Positions 36,516 to 46,933 of a stretch of 64,000 bases of DNA are shown here, one piece after another. The first letter of the stretch is position 1; each line of letters begins with the position of its first letter. Position numbers and translations under genes: made by a program. A model generated the notes under the pieces. The model did no database searches and had not been told where the DNA came from. It saw only the letters and a program-made list of their open reading frames with translations. Source of the DNA: Sporosarcina ureae DSM 2281 (lineage in GTDB: Bacteria > Bacillota > Bacilli > Bacillales_A > Planococcaceae); the NCBI RefSeq assembly GCF_000425545.1, contig NZ_AUDQ01000001.1, forward strand, positions 1 through 64,000, in the 5' to 3' direction.

Positions 36516-38519
36516 CTATTCCAAATCTGTATAGTTGAACTTATCTTCCTCTATCACTGTTTGATCACGCATAATTTTGTATCCTCCGCGTTCTCCTTCT
36601 CGAAGTTCGATCGTAACCTTGCGTGTCGTATCTTCAGTAATCTCAAACTCCTCGATGGGATCATTCATTGTGTGCGTGCGATCCTGTACATAAATCTGGA
36701 CTTTCTGAGGAACGAGTTCAGGATGAGGCTTCGGATCTATTTCTGAATCTATTTCTTCTTCCTCATCATCTTCATTTTCATCAACTGATTCTTCAGGATA
36801 GTTATATGGAATTGTCACAGTCTTCACTAACAACTTAATCGGCTTGGACGCAGGACCTTTCGAAATCACAACGTCCACCCGTTCCCCTTTTTCCAATTTT
36901 TCTCCCTTCGAAGGCTTCTGAGAAATAACATATCCTTTATCGACTTTATCCGAATGTTCTTCCCTGACAATGTGGATCTTCAGGCCGGATTTTTTCGCAT
37001 ACTCTTCTAGTTGTTTAGCGGACATACCCGATAAATCATCAAGTGATTGCAACTCTTTGCCTTTACTGACAGTGAAGATCAACTCCGTTTCTTCAGGAAT
37101 GACAGACTGATCTGCTTCAGGTTGTTGGCTCAGAATAGTTCCTTTTGGCTCGTCAGAAAAGACTTCAACTGATTCAATGGGTAAAAATCCGTATCCATTT
37201 AAAAAGCGTTTGGTCGCTTCAAAGTTACGACCCGTATAATCACTAAGCACCATCGGATCTTTCCCGGAGCTGATAAATAATTTTACGCCGTCTCCCTCTT
37301 TACGTTTCTTTCCTGCTTGAGGTACTGTTTTAATTACTTGTCCTACTGTGTATTCATCAGACGTCTCTTCAAAACGCTCATCTATGACAAAGCCCTCTTT
37401 TTCAAGTATCTCTGTAGCGACAAGCTCCTCTTCCCCTACAACTTCAGGTACGATGATCTCCTTTGGTTTCATCATCATAACCAATAAAAATGTCAGAAAC
37501 GCTAGAAGTAAAATGCCACCCACTAATACAAACGGCCATTTCTTCTTTTTCTTTTTCGTAGGTGCTACTGGTTCGGGTTTTGCAGGAGCTATTTTCATAG
37601 TATCTTCCGCAACAGTGGATTTCGGAACGTCTTTAATGGCGGGAATAGCCATTGTCTTATCATCATCAAATGGTAAGGCGAATTTACTTTCATTCAAACG
37701 CTCAGGAGATAAAACAGTTAGTAAATCATCATACATGTCATCTGTAGTCGCATAGCGATAGGTTGAATCTTTAGCTGTTGCCTTTAAAATGACATTTTCT
37801 ACGCTCTGAGGTATTTCAGGATACTGATCACGGACAGATGGTGTTTCTTCTTGTAAGTGCTTTAACGCAATCGCTACCGCTGTTTCCGCTGAAAACGGTA
37901 ATTCCCCTGTCAGTAATTCATAAAATACGATACCGAGTGAATATATATCTGATCGTTTCGTCGCCATACCGCCTCTAGCTTGCTCAGGAGACAGATAATG
38001 GACAGTTCCTATAACAGAGTTCGTCTTCGTATGTACCGTAGAATTCAAGGCCATCGCAATTCCAAAGTCTGTTATTTTCACATCGTCCTCGCCGTTCATC
38101 AGTACATTTTGAGGTTTAATGTCACGATGAATAATACCGTTATGATGAGCATGTGATATGGCAGATACAAGTTGCTTCATAATAGACACGGCGTGTTCTG
38201 CCGATAATGCGCCATGAGTATGAATGTAGTCTTTCAGTGTTTTGCCAGCTATGTATTCCATTACTAAGTAATGAAGTTCATCTTCTTGGCCGACATCAAA
38301 AATATTTACTATATGAGGATGTGTTAGGCTAGTAGCGGAAAGTGCCTCCCGCTGAAATCGTTTTTTTAATTCCTCTTCATTGCTAAAATCATAATGCAAT
38401 ACTTTGATCGCTACATCACGGTCAAGAATGATATCGTGCGCCAAGTAAACTCTGGACATACCTCCGTCACCGATCACCCGAATAATTTCGTATCGTTTAC
38501 CGATTCGTTTTCCAATCAT
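36516..38519 (-). CDS. prkC: Serine/threonine protein kinase PrkC with PASTA domains
   Basis: This membrane kinase senses muropeptides and acts in germination and stationary phase. The kinase domain (about residues 1-270) has GDGGMSRVYLAHD, the Lys in AIKVLH, HRDIKPQNVL, DFGIA and GTVHYLSPEQARG. A membrane segment follows at about residues 328-350 (PFVLVGGILLLAFLTFLLV) after a Lys run. Outside lie three PASTA repeats (starting near 352, 424 and 492) and a C-terminal acidic linker plus beta domain to residue 667. It overlaps prpC by 4 bases. Confidence 0.97.
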   Translation of the reverse strand: MIGKRIGKRYEIIRVIGDGGMSRVYLAHDIILDRDVAIKVLHYDFSNEEELKKRFQREALSATSLTHPHIVNIFDVGQEDELHYLVMEYIAGKTLKDYIHTHGALSAEHAVSIMKQLVSAISHAHHNGIIHRDIKPQNVLMNGEDDVKITDFGIAMALNSTVHTKTNSVIGTVHYLSPEQARGGMATKRSDIYSLGIVFYELLTGELPFSAETAVAIALKHLQEETPSVRDQYPEIPQSVENVILKATAKDSTYRYATTDDMYDDLLTVLSPERLNESKFALPFDDDKTMAIPAIKDVPKSTVAEDTMKIAPAKPEPVAPTKKKKKKWPFVLVGGILLLAFLTFLLVMMMKPKEIIVPEVVGEEELVATEILEKEGFVIDERFEETSDEYTVGQVIKTVPQAGKKRKEGDGVKLFISSGKDPMVLSDYTGRNFEATKRFLNGYGFLPIESVEVFSDEPKGTILSQQPEADQSVIPEETELIFTVSKGKELQSLDDLSGMSAKQLEEYAKKSGLKIHIVREEHSDKVDKGYVISQKPSKGEKLEKGERVDVVISKGPASKPIKLLVKTVTIPYNYPEESVDENEDDEEEEIDSEIDPKPHPELVPQKVQIYVQDRTHTMNDPIEEFEITEDTTRKVTIELREGERGGYKIMRDQTVIEEDKFNYTDLE

Positions 38520-39274
38520 ACGGGAGACACCTCAATTTCAGGAATAGCCAGTAGTATTACGGTAATATTGTCTTCCCCACCGCGCTGATTCGCCAAGTCT
38601 ATAAACTCATCCGCTTTGTTTGCCAATGAATCTTCATTCAATATGATATCAAGCATTTTTTCCTTTTCGATCTTATTGCTTAAACCATCTGTACAAAGTA
38701 ATAAATACGAGTGTGACAGTAAAGGAAATGTGTAGCGGTCAGGTACAATGGATTTCTCCGAGCCTACCGCTTTCATAATCCAATTACGCTGTGGATGCAC
38801 TTCAGCTTCCTGTTCCGTAATTTCACCGCTATCAAGCAACACATTCACAAATGAATGGTCTTTCGTAATTTGACGAATCGCTTTGCCTGTCACTTGATAA
38901 ATCCGGCTGTCTCCTACATGAAAAACAACACAGTGATTATCCAAGATCAGCGCGAGGTCTAGCGTAGTTCCCATGCCTTTATACGTGTCATCTTTCTGCG
39001 CAGTTGTGTACAAAAACTGGTTAATATCTACTACTGCATCATACAGCAAGTCAATCCAATCTTGCTCCGTTACTACTTCTTTGTCAGCGGACATGAATTG
39101 CTCGCCTATCATACGCACTGCAGTGGCGCTAGCATAATCTCCGCCCTTATGGCCGCCCATTCCGTCTGCAATGACTGCGAGGATCGTACGCTTTTCAGAA
39201 TGTACGAATACGGCGGCGTCATCTTCATTCACCGTACGTTTCCGTCCTGTATCTGAGCGTATTTCATATTCCAT
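38516..39274 (-). CDS. prpC: PP2C-type protein phosphatase PrpC (Stp)
   Basis: The phosphatase that opposes PrkC. Metal-binding motifs are visible in VIADGMGGHKGGDYAS (Asp-Gly-Met-Gly-Gly), VFHVGDSRIYQ, LLLCTDGLSNKI and GGEDNITVILL. Length is 252 residues. It follows rsmB after 28 bases. In B. subtilis the gene for 23S rRNA methyltransferase RlmN lies between rsmB and prpC; it is absent here. Confidence 0.96.
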   Translation of the reverse strand: MEYEIRSDTGRKRTVNEDDAAVFVHSEKRTILAVIADGMGGHKGGDYASATAVRMIGEQFMSADKEVVTEQDWIDLLYDAVVDINQFLYTTAQKDDTYKGMGTTLDLALILDNHCVVFHVGDSRIYQVTGKAIRQITKDHSFVNVLLDSGEITEQEAEVHPQRNWIMKAVGSEKSIVPDRYTFPLLSHSYLLLCTDGLSNKIEKEKMLDIILNEDSLANKADEFIDLANQRGGEDNITVILLAIPEIEVSPV

Positions 39275-39302
39275 AGGCTACCCTCCATTTCAATTGGTCA
39301 GG

Positions 39303-40643
39303 TTAGTTGATTCTTTGTAACGTCGCTACAAAGAAACCGTCACTTTGATAGTCGTGCGGTAATATTTGCAAATGGCGTTGCTCACTGTCACTTTCAAGAA
39401 TATGAAGTGGAACGAGTGCAAAGTCTGGCTGCTCTTTCAAGAACCATTCAACAATCTCCTCGTTCTCCGATTTATCAATCGTGCATGTACTATAAACTAA
39501 GATACCGTCTTTTTTCACCAACTGACAGGCAACTTCGAGTAGTTCTTTTTGAATGACTGTTAGTTTTTCAATATCTTGTATCGTTTTTTTATATTTAATC
39601 TCAGGCTTTCTGCGAATGACCCCTAATCCACTACATGGCGCATCTACTAACACTCGGTCAAAAGATTGAGGTTCATAGGTTTTCAATAACTCTCTGCTAT
39701 CCCCACTATTTGTATGGATGGAAGTCAATCCGAGACGCTCTGCATTTTGATCAATTAAACGTAATTTATGAGGGTGCAGATCATGTGCTTGAATTTCTCC
39801 TTCATTTTTCATACGTTCTGCGATATGAGTGGTTTTACCGCCAGGTGCTGCACACATATCCAATACGCGCATACCTGGTTCCACTTGTAATGCGATAGCT
39901 GGAAGCATAGAGCTCTCATCCTGAATTGTCAACAAACCTTGTTTAAACACTTCTGTAGAAGCAAGGTTACCTGACTCCACTTGGATACTGCTGTCAGAAA
40001 GAGTACCGGCTATTGCAGTAATCCCTTCTTTCTTCAGCAAGCCGATTACTTCACCAATATTGGTTTTCGTTCTATTGATTCGCGCGGTTGTGATCGGAGG
40101 TTGATTGTTGACAACTGCCGCAGCCGTAGCTTCTTCCATGCCGTATTGCTCTATCCATCTTCGGATTAACCATTCAGGGTGACTTGTCTCTATAGACAAA
40201 CGAGTGATAGGATCTTCAATTTCATCTAAAGAAGGTACACCTTCACGCAAAATCGAGCGTAAAATTCCATTGACCATGGATGAAACACCTTTATGTCCAC
40301 GTTTATTGGCAATTTTTACTGCTTCATTGACAACGGCATGCTCAGGAATTTTAGATAAGTAAATGATTTGATAAACGGATAGTCTAAGTAGCTGACGTAC
40401 CCATGGTTGTAGCTTCCCTCTAACAAATGGTGCTAAATAATAATCCAGTGTCATTTGTTGTTGTAGTGTACCGTATGTTATTTCCGTCAATAATGCGCGG
40501 TCTTTTGGCTGAAGGTCATAGATTTCAATCGTTTTATGAAGCAATAAATTACTATACGCTTGTTCTTCTTCAATTTGCATCAACATGGATAATGCTGCAT
40601 CACGTACATTGCCACGCCAAATTTTCTTTTTATAATTTGTCAT
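39303..40643 (-). CDS. rsmB: 16S rRNA (cytosine-967-C5)-methyltransferase RsmB
   Basis: RsmB methylates C967 in 16S rRNA. An N-terminal NusB-like RNA-binding domain (about residues 1-150) precedes the methyltransferase with [27 protein letters not shown], the catalytic Cys pair in [15 protein letters not shown] and [12 protein letters not shown]. Length is 446 residues. It overlaps fmt by 4 bases. Confidence 0.96.
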   Translation of the reverse strand: MTNYKKKIWRGNVRDAALSMLMQIEEEQAYSNLLLHKTIEIYDLQPKDRALLTEITYGTLQQQMTLDYYLAPFVRGKLQPWVRQLLRLSVYQIIYLSKIPEHAVVNEAVKIANKRGHKGVSSMVNGILRSILREGVPSLDEIEDPITRLSIETSHPEWLIRRWIEQYGMEEATAAAVVNNQPPITTARINRTKTNIGEVIGLLKKEGITAIAGTLSDSSIQVESGNLASTEVFKQGLLTIQDESSMLPAIALQVEPGMRVLDMCAAPGGKTTHIAERMKNEGEIQAHDLHPHKLRLIDQNAERLGLTSIHTNSGDSRELLKTYEPQSFDRVLVDAPCSGLGVIRRKPEIKYKKTIQDIEKLTVIQKELLEVACQLVKKDGILVYSTCTIDKSENEEIVEWFLKEQPDFALVPLHILESDSEQRHLQILPHDYQSDGFFVATLQRIN

Positions 40644-41578
40644 TCAAATTTGTCTCCCACTTGCCATTTTGACCCGATTCCATTTAAGAATACGGTAGCT
40701 GTCATTCGTTTTTTCCCAGCTGGTTGTAAATCGGTAATTGCTAGCGCGCCTTCACCTGTCTGCACAATAATACGATCCTTTTCCAGACCAATAATTTCTC
40801 CAGGCGTTGCATCCGATATTTGTTCGGTCACCTGTGTCCACCAAATTTTCACTTGATCACCAGCAAATTTTGTGTATGCGACAGGCCAAGGGTGTAACCC
40901 CCGAACTTGGTTATAGATCGAACTGGCTGAACTTGTCCAGTCAATTCGTTCCTGCTCTCTTGAGATGTTTCTAGCAAACGTCACTTGCGTCTCATCCTGA
41001 ACTGTACGCTCATTCGTGCCTGCAATAATGGATGGTAACGTTTCTTTTAATAATGTAGTCCCTGCTATTGATAGTTTGGTAAACATCGTTCCCGTATCGT
41101 CTGTTTCTTCAATTGGAGTGGTGACTTGTGAAATGATATCACCCGCATCCAGTTTCTCCGCCATGTACATGATCGTGACGCCCGTTTCTTTCTTGCCATC
41201 CATGACCGCCTGATGAATTGGTGCGCCACCACGATAGTTAGGTAATAAAGAAGCATGGACATTTATACAACCGAGTTTCGGAGCTTCTAGCAATTCATTC
41301 GGAAGCAATTGACCGAATGCGGCTGTCACTATCAGATCCGGCTGTAGGTCGAGAATTTCCTGCAACTCTGCAGAGCCTTTCAGCTTCTCTGGCTGAATGA
41401 CAGGCAATCCTAAGCGCACCGCTTCTTCCTTTACAGGAGGAGGTGTCAGTACGCGCTTACGGCCCACTGGACGATCCGGTTGAGTCACGACAGCAAGGAT
41501 TTCATATCCTTCACTATATAGCATCGTCAAAACACCTACAGAAAATTCAGGTGTTCCCATGAATATGATTTTTGTCAT
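40640..41578 (-). CDS. fmt: Methionyl-tRNA formyltransferase
   Basis: Fmt formylates initiator Met-tRNA using formyl-tetrahydrofolate. The formyl-transfer domain has [17 protein letters not shown], the active-site Asn-His-Asp pattern in [20 protein letters not shown] and [12 protein letters not shown]. The C-terminal OB domain binds tRNA ([20 protein letters not shown]). Length is 312 residues. ATGA overlaps link it to def upstream and rsmB downstream. Confidence 0.97.
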   Translation of the reverse strand: MTKIIFMGTPEFSVGVLTMLYSEGYEILAVVTQPDRPVGRKRVLTPPPVKEEAVRLGLPVIQPEKLKGSAELQEILDLQPDLIVTAAFGQLLPNELLEAPKLGCINVHASLLPNYRGGAPIHQAVMDGKKETGVTIMYMAEKLDAGDIISQVTTPIEETDDTGTMFTKLSIAGTTLLKETLPSIIAGTNERTVQDETQVTFARNISREQERIDWTSSASSIYNQVRGLHPWPVAYTKFAGDQVKIWWTQVTEQISDATPGEIIGLEKDRIIVQTGEGALAITDLQPAGKKRMTATVFLNGIGSKWQVGDKFE

Positions 41579-42066
41579 TCGTCATCCTCCTCTTCATCTT
41601 CGAATTCAGATGGATCAACGACACGTTGGATCTTCTTATCGAATAATACTCCGTTCAAGTGATCGATTTCATGCAGGATTGCTCGTGCTTCATAGCCTTC
41701 TGCTTCTAATTCATATAGCTTACCATCACGTTCTTGTGCTTCAATCCGCACATGGAAAGGACGCTCTACTTCTCCGAATAATCCTGGGAAGCTTAAGCAA
41801 CCTTCAACTTCTACTTCGGATCCTCCAGTGGCCGTGACGACGGGATTGATCATTTCGATAATTTCTTGCTCTTCATCGAAGTCTACAATCGCTACACGGA
41901 TAGATTTGCCAACTTGGGGAGCTGCAATGCCCACACCATCATGTTCAATCATCGTTTCATGCATATTATCTAGTAAGATACCCAACTCATCGTCAAATAC
42001 GGTCACTTCTTCACATGGTGTTGTGAGAATAGGTGATGGGTGCGTTACGATTTTTAATATTGTCAA
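41575..42066 (-). CDS. def: Peptide deformylase
   Basis: Peptide deformylase removes the N-formyl group. All three metal-site motifs are present: [18 protein letters not shown] and the catalytic HEIDH in [11 protein letters not shown]. The 163-residue length is that of the type 1 enzyme. The start is TTG at 42066, 7 bases after GAGGA; no ATG is in frame nearby. The C-terminus is unusually acidic ([10 protein letters not shown]). Confidence 0.96.
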   Translation of the reverse strand: MTILKIVTHPSPILTTPCEEVTVFDDELGILLDNMHETMIEHDGVGIAAPQVGKSIRVAIVDFDEEQEIIEMINPVVTATGGSEVEVEGCLSFPGLFGEVERPFHVRIEAQERDGKLYELEAEGYEARAILHEIDHLNGVLFDKKIQRVVDPSEFEDEEEDDE

Positions 42067-42095
42067 AATAAATTCCTCATTTCTTCGAAGGAAGG

Positions 42096-44504
42096 TTAAA
42101 AGATCGATGTTGGTTCACGGTTAATCGACATGACCAAACCGTCTTTTGCCCAACTTGTTTTGTAGTGTTTCAAAAGTTGCTGCAAAACCGGTATAAGTGC
42201 GGGTTCATGTTTGTATTTTATCAAACTTTGATAGCGATATCTATTGTTGAGGCGACTGATAGCAGCGGCTGTCGGTCCAATAATGACTGAACCTTGTGAT
42301 AGACGCTCCGCGATAAATTCAGTACCTTTATGTGCATAGTCAGCAGCTTTTAATACATCTTCATGACTGAACTGTACAACCGTCACATAATAGTATGGAG
42401 GATAACCGAGTTGTCTTCGTCTATCCATTTCCATTTCATAAAAAGGAACATAGTTTTGCGTTTTAGATAATTCAATCGCGTAATGCTCAGGGTCATATGT
42501 CTGAATGACCACTTCACCTGGTAGTTGATCACGTCCCGCTCTACCGCTCACCTGCGTCAATAGTTGGAATGTTTTCTCGGCAGCGCGGAAGTCGGCTAAA
42601 TGAAGGGATGTGTCGGCTGCCAATACGCCTACTAGAGTGATCCGTGGAAAATCCAGTCCCTTGGCTATCATTTGGGTTCCAAGTAAAATGTCTGCTTTAC
42701 CTTCACCAAAATCATATAGCAAACGTTCATGAGCGCCTTTTGTATTCGTCGTATCAATATCCATTCGAATTACGCGGGCTTCAGGAACTAATTTATATAA
42801 TTCTTCTTGCGCTTTTTGTGTTCCCGTCCCGAAAAACCGAATATGCTCGCTTGTACATTCCGGACATTCGGAAGGTACTCGCTCTTCATGACCGCAATAA
42901 TGGCATTTCAAGCTCTCGCTTGCGCGGTGGTATGTCAATGAAATATCGCAATTTGGACATTCGACAACTGTTCCGCAATCACGACAGAGTACGAAGCTCG
43001 AAAATCCACGCTTATTAAGCAATAGGACAATTTGTTCTTTTCGTACCAATCGTTCACGAATTCCTTCAGCAAGCGCTAAAGAAAACATTGAACGATTTCC
43101 TGCTTTAAGTTCTTCACGCATATCCACTACTTCAACACTCGGCAATGCTTGATTCTTCGCTCGTTTTGATAGCGTTAATAATGAATATACACCTTTGGAA
43201 GCTCGAGCATAAGACTCCAATGAAGGTGTCGCACTTCCTAATATAACCGGACATTGATAGTAATTAGCGCGCCAAATGGCTACATCTCGTGCATGGTATC
43301 GCGGTGATTCTTCTTGTTTATAGGTTGTCTCATGTTCTTCATCTAGAATTAGCAATCCCAAATTCGAGAAGGGAGCAAAAACTGCTGAACGTGCACCGAT
43401 CGCAACTTTCACTTCACCACGATGGATTCTACGCCATTCATCATATTTTTCGCCAGCGGATAAACCGCTATGCAAGACTGCAACTAATTCTCCAAACCGT
43501 CCTTTAAATCGGGCCGTCATTTGCGGTGTCAAGGCGATCTCAGGTACTAACACAATCGCTTCTTTCCCTTGCTTCAACACGTGATCGATAGCCTGTAAGT
43601 AAACTTCCGTCTTACCACTACCCGTAATCCCATGAAGTAAAAAAGTTTCCTGGATGTTCTTGTTACTCGACTGTTCAATAGCGGAAAGGGCCACTTGCTG
43701 TTCGTCTGTTAGTTGTTCTGGTTTACCGCTATCCTGCATTTTGGGTGATTCTAATTCACGGTACACTTCAACTTGCGATTGTTCTACTATCTCTTTATCT
43801 ACAAGTGACTTCAAAACAGTAGCTGTCACGCCGGATTCATCCAGGATTTTACTCGCTTCTATGGATTCTGTCGGATGTAGCAACAACCAACGAAGTAGTT
43901 CTTGTTGTTTTTTTGCATTTGGATGTGCTTCTTCCAACGCCGTTTCCAGTTGTTTCGCATCTGGCACATGAATCATTCGCACTTTTTTCATTTTGGTTTT
44001 CTGTTGGATTGCCGTATCAATTTCAACAATCCCCAATTTATTATATTTCTTTACTTCATTTAATAAATTCGCATCTTGAAGTGCTTTCAATGTGACTTGC
44101 TGGCGATTACCCAAAAATGAGCGGAACGCGTCATCAAGCTCTTCCGGTTTGATCACAGTCATGATTTTTTCATATTTGGCACGCATTGCGGCTGGTAACA
44201 TGACTTGCAGTGCATCGATTTCATAGGCAATTGTTTCCGTTGCCATCCACTTCGACAATGCTAATAATTCTGCAGATAGTACCGGCTCTAAATCTATAAT
44301 TTCGGCTATCGGTTTGATTTTATTATGATCCAGTTCGCTTTCCTCTTTAATCCCCGTCACATAGCCTGCAACTTTTCGTGGACCAAAAGGAACTTTGACC
44401 CGTAACCCTGGCTCCATTACATGTTCCCAATCGATAGGAACCGCATAATCAAATGGCCGGTCAATTGGATAAGCTGCTACATCTACAATGACTTCAGCGA
44501 TCAT
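42096..44504 (-). CDS. priA: Primosomal replication protein N' (helicase PriA)
   Basis: PriA restarts collapsed replication forks. The N-terminal DNA-binding domain starts MIAEVIVDVAAYPIDRPFDYAV and has VPFGPRKVAGYV. The helicase core holds GITGSGKTEVYLQAID, DEEHETTYKQEESPRYHARDV, eight zinc-binding Cys in CRDCGTVVECPNCDISLTYH and CHYCGHEERVPSECPEC, and VSGRAGRDQLPGEVVIQT. Start ATG 44504 gives 802 residues, the family length. A TTG at 44540 would add 12 residues. It overlaps the coaBC end by 11 bases. Confidence 0.96.
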   Translation of the reverse strand: MIAEVIVDVAAYPIDRPFDYAVPIDWEHVMEPGLRVKVPFGPRKVAGYVTGIKEESELDHNKIKPIAEIIDLEPVLSAELLALSKWMATETIAYEIDALQVMLPAAMRAKYEKIMTVIKPEELDDAFRSFLGNRQQVTLKALQDANLLNEVKKYNKLGIVEIDTAIQQKTKMKKVRMIHVPDAKQLETALEEAHPNAKKQQELLRWLLLHPTESIEASKILDESGVTATVLKSLVDKEIVEQSQVEVYRELESPKMQDSGKPEQLTDEQQVALSAIEQSSNKNIQETFLLHGITGSGKTEVYLQAIDHVLKQGKEAIVLVPEIALTPQMTARFKGRFGELVAVLHSGLSAGEKYDEWRRIHRGEVKVAIGARSAVFAPFSNLGLLILDEEHETTYKQEESPRYHARDVAIWRANYYQCPVILGSATPSLESYARASKGVYSLLTLSKRAKNQALPSVEVVDMREELKAGNRSMFSLALAEGIRERLVRKEQIVLLLNKRGFSSFVLCRDCGTVVECPNCDISLTYHRASESLKCHYCGHEERVPSECPECTSEHIRFFGTGTQKAQEELYKLVPEARVIRMDIDTTNTKGAHERLLYDFGEGKADILLGTQMIAKGLDFPRITLVGVLAADTSLHLADFRAAEKTFQLLTQVSGRAGRDQLPGEVVIQTYDPEHYAIELSKTQNYVPFYEMEMDRRRQLGYPPYYYVTVVQFSHEDVLKAADYAHKGTEFIAERLSQGSVIIGPTAAAISRLNNRYRYQSLIKYKHEPALIPVLQQLLKHYKTSWAKDGLVMSINREPTSIF

Positions 44505-45714
44505 GCAGTTTACTACTTTCTTGCTGAAGAATGGTTTCAAATAACTGTTCGGCCAGTTGCACTTTTGGCATAGCAGAAAAAGGAATTGCTTCTCCTTCTC
44601 TAGAAAGCAATGTCACAACATTTGTATCACTACCAAAACCGCCACCAGGGTCGGTGACATCATTGACGATGATATAATCCAGATTTTTAGATTCTAATTT
44701 CTTCTGGCCATAACCAATCGCATCTGTCGTTTCAGCTGCAAAGCCAATGAGTAATTGATTTTCTTTGCGCTTCCCAAGTGTTTTTAAGATGTCGGTCGTC
44801 CGTTCCAATTCAAGTACATCATCGCCATCTTTTTTCTTCATTTTCTGGTCATGTATGTTTTTTGGCCGATAATCCGCAACAGCTGCTGATTTTACTACAA
44901 TGGATGCATCATCATACTGGCTAATTACAGCATCGAACATTTCAGCGGCACTTTCTACATGTATCACATGAACACCTGTTGGAACTGATAGTTCGACCGG
45001 TCCTGAAATTAGAACGGTATGAGCACCTAGCTTCTGTGCAGCTTCCGCCATTGCATAGCCCATCTTGCCACTTGAAAAATTGGATACATAGCGGACGGGA
45101 TCTATACGTTCGCGAGTCGGTCCAGCTGTAATGACAACTTTTTTTCCCCTTAAAGGTTGATAGGACACTTTAGTAAAGTGATGGCTAATTAATTCAGTAA
45201 TTTTTTCAGGCTCTTCTAAGCGCCCCTTACCTACATAACCGCAAGCTAAAAAACCTTCTGACGGTTCGATAAACTGATAGCCATCCACATGTAATTGATC
45301 AATATTACGCATAACAGCGGGATGGGTATACATATGTACATTCATTGCAGGCGCAATCCAAACGTCTGCTTGTGTTGCAAGTAAGATAGTCGTTACCATA
45401 TTGTCAGCAATTCCGTTTGCAAGCTTGCCGATTACGTTAGCTGTAGCAGGCGCCACGACCACTAAATCGGCCCAGTCTGCTAAATCAATATGCGCAATGA
45501 CGCGAGAATCTTTTTCATCAAAAGTATCAAAGTATACATCATTGCGTGACATCACTTGAAAAGATAATGGCTGAACAAACTCTTTCGCTGAATCAGTCAT
45601 CACGACTTTCACATTCGCGCCTGCCTGACTTAATTTACTGACAAGTGCAACAGCTTTATAAACTGCGATACCACCTGTTACGCAGAGTAAAATATTTTTA
45701 TTATCGATCTTCAT
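44494..45714 (-). CDS. coaBC: Bifunctional CoaBC (phosphopantothenoylcysteine synthetase/decarboxylase)
   Basis: CoaBC catalyses two steps of coenzyme A synthesis. The N-terminal CoaC flavoprotein domain has CVTGGIAVYKAV, the PXMNXXMW-like region PAMNVHMYTHPAV and the active-site Cys in FLACGYVGKGRLEEPE. The CoaB domain begins near KVVITAGPTRERIDPVRYVSN, with SSGKMGYAMAEAA. Length is 406 residues. It lies between rpoZ and priA as in B. subtilis. Confidence 0.96.
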   Translation of the reverse strand: MKIDNKNILLCVTGGIAVYKAVALVSKLSQAGANVKVVMTDSAKEFVQPLSFQVMSRNDVYFDTFDEKDSRVIAHIDLADWADLVVVAPATANVIGKLANGIADNMVTTILLATQADVWIAPAMNVHMYTHPAVMRNIDQLHVDGYQFIEPSEGFLACGYVGKGRLEEPEKITELISHHFTKVSYQPLRGKKVVITAGPTRERIDPVRYVSNFSSGKMGYAMAEAAQKLGAHTVLISGPVELSVPTGVHVIHVESAAEMFDAVISQYDDASIVVKSAAVADYRPKNIHDQKMKKKDGDDVLELERTTDILKTLGKRKENQLLIGFAAETTDAIGYGQKKLESKNLDYIIVNDVTDPGGGFGSDTNVVTLLSREGEAIPFSAMPKVQLAEQLFETILQQESSKLHDR

Positions 45715-45733
45715 GAAGCTCTCTTCCTTTCCA

Positions 45734-45785
45734 AAAATAATAAACTCCCTGAGAACGGTTGAATTCCAAGGGAGTTGTTTTTTAT
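45734..45785 (-). terminator. Terminator after rpoZ
   Basis: AACTCCCT (45743-45750) pairs with AGGGAGTT (45769-45776) around an 18-base loop with some internal complementarity. A-rich and T-rich flanks on both sides (TTATTATTTTT on the minus strand, TTTTTTA on the plus strand). The large loop makes efficiency uncertain, and coaBC may be partly read through. Confidence 0.6.
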
Positions 45786-45791
45786 TTCAAA

Positions 45792-46016
45792 TCAAACTTC
45801 GTCTTCATAAATAATTGATTCATCTGCTGCTGCGTTGATCAAGACACCTGCCGCTACTTCTTCAAGGGCTCTACCAACACTTTTTACTGATCGGTATGAA
45901 TGAAGAGTTTCGTTCTGTTTTTCTTGTAGTTCACGTGCACGCTTAGCTGCCAGTGTAACCAGTGTGTATTTAGAATCGACTTTTCCTTTTAGTGAATCAA
46001 CTGATGGATATAACAT
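45792..46016 (-). CDS. rpoZ: RNA polymerase omega subunit
   Basis: Omega stabilises the beta' subunit. The 74-residue protein shows [29 protein letters not shown] and [12 protein letters not shown], the standard motif pattern. It follows gmk by 3 bases. Confidence 0.96.
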   Translation of the reverse strand: MLYPSVDSLKGKVDSKYTLVTLAAKRARELQEKQNETLHSYRSVKSVGRALEEVAAGVLINAAADESIIYEDEV

Positions 46017-46019
46017 AGT

Positions 46020-46670
<651 letters not shown>

Positions 46671-46688
46671 TCATACCTGTTACGCACC

Positions 46689-46772
46689 GTTGATTTGCGC
46701 TTCAGGCGGACGCTTTCCAGGGGTCATGGTCTTGAGCCGCTTCCCTAGGAGTCGCCTTACGCTCCAATCAAC
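46689..46772. repeat. REP-like palindromic element A
   Basis: An 84-base element bounded by the inverted 7-mers GTTGATT (46689-46695) and AATCAAC (46766-46772). The interior is GC-rich and lacks any ORF, in contrast to its A+T-rich surroundings. Elements beginning GTTGATTGGAGCG and ending in CGCAAATCAAC are widespread between genes of Bacillaceae and relatives. Function and mobility are unknown. It lies inside the gmk leader. Confidence 0.65.
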
Positions 46773-46870
46773 TAGTAACGCTTCCTAACATTTAACTTTA
46801 ACAAGAAAGTCAAGAAAATACTAGAAGTTTATCGTTAAACTGAAGAGGTCCATGTGTGCAATCTGTTCAT

Positions 46871-46899
46871 ATTATACCATAATCATACGATGAGTGCTA
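46871..46899 (-). promoter_or_regulatory. Candidate promoter of gmk-rpoZ
   Basis: On the minus strand an extended -10 box TGGTATAAT (perfect TATAAT, complement of 46871-46876) lies 17 bases from TAGCAC (complement of 46894-46899, weak). The resulting transcript would have a leader of about 225 bases that includes REP-like element A. No better promoter was seen closer to gmk. Confidence 0.45.
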
Positions 46900-46933
46900 A
46901 AATGGAACAAAACGAAATGAAAGAGGAATCCGT

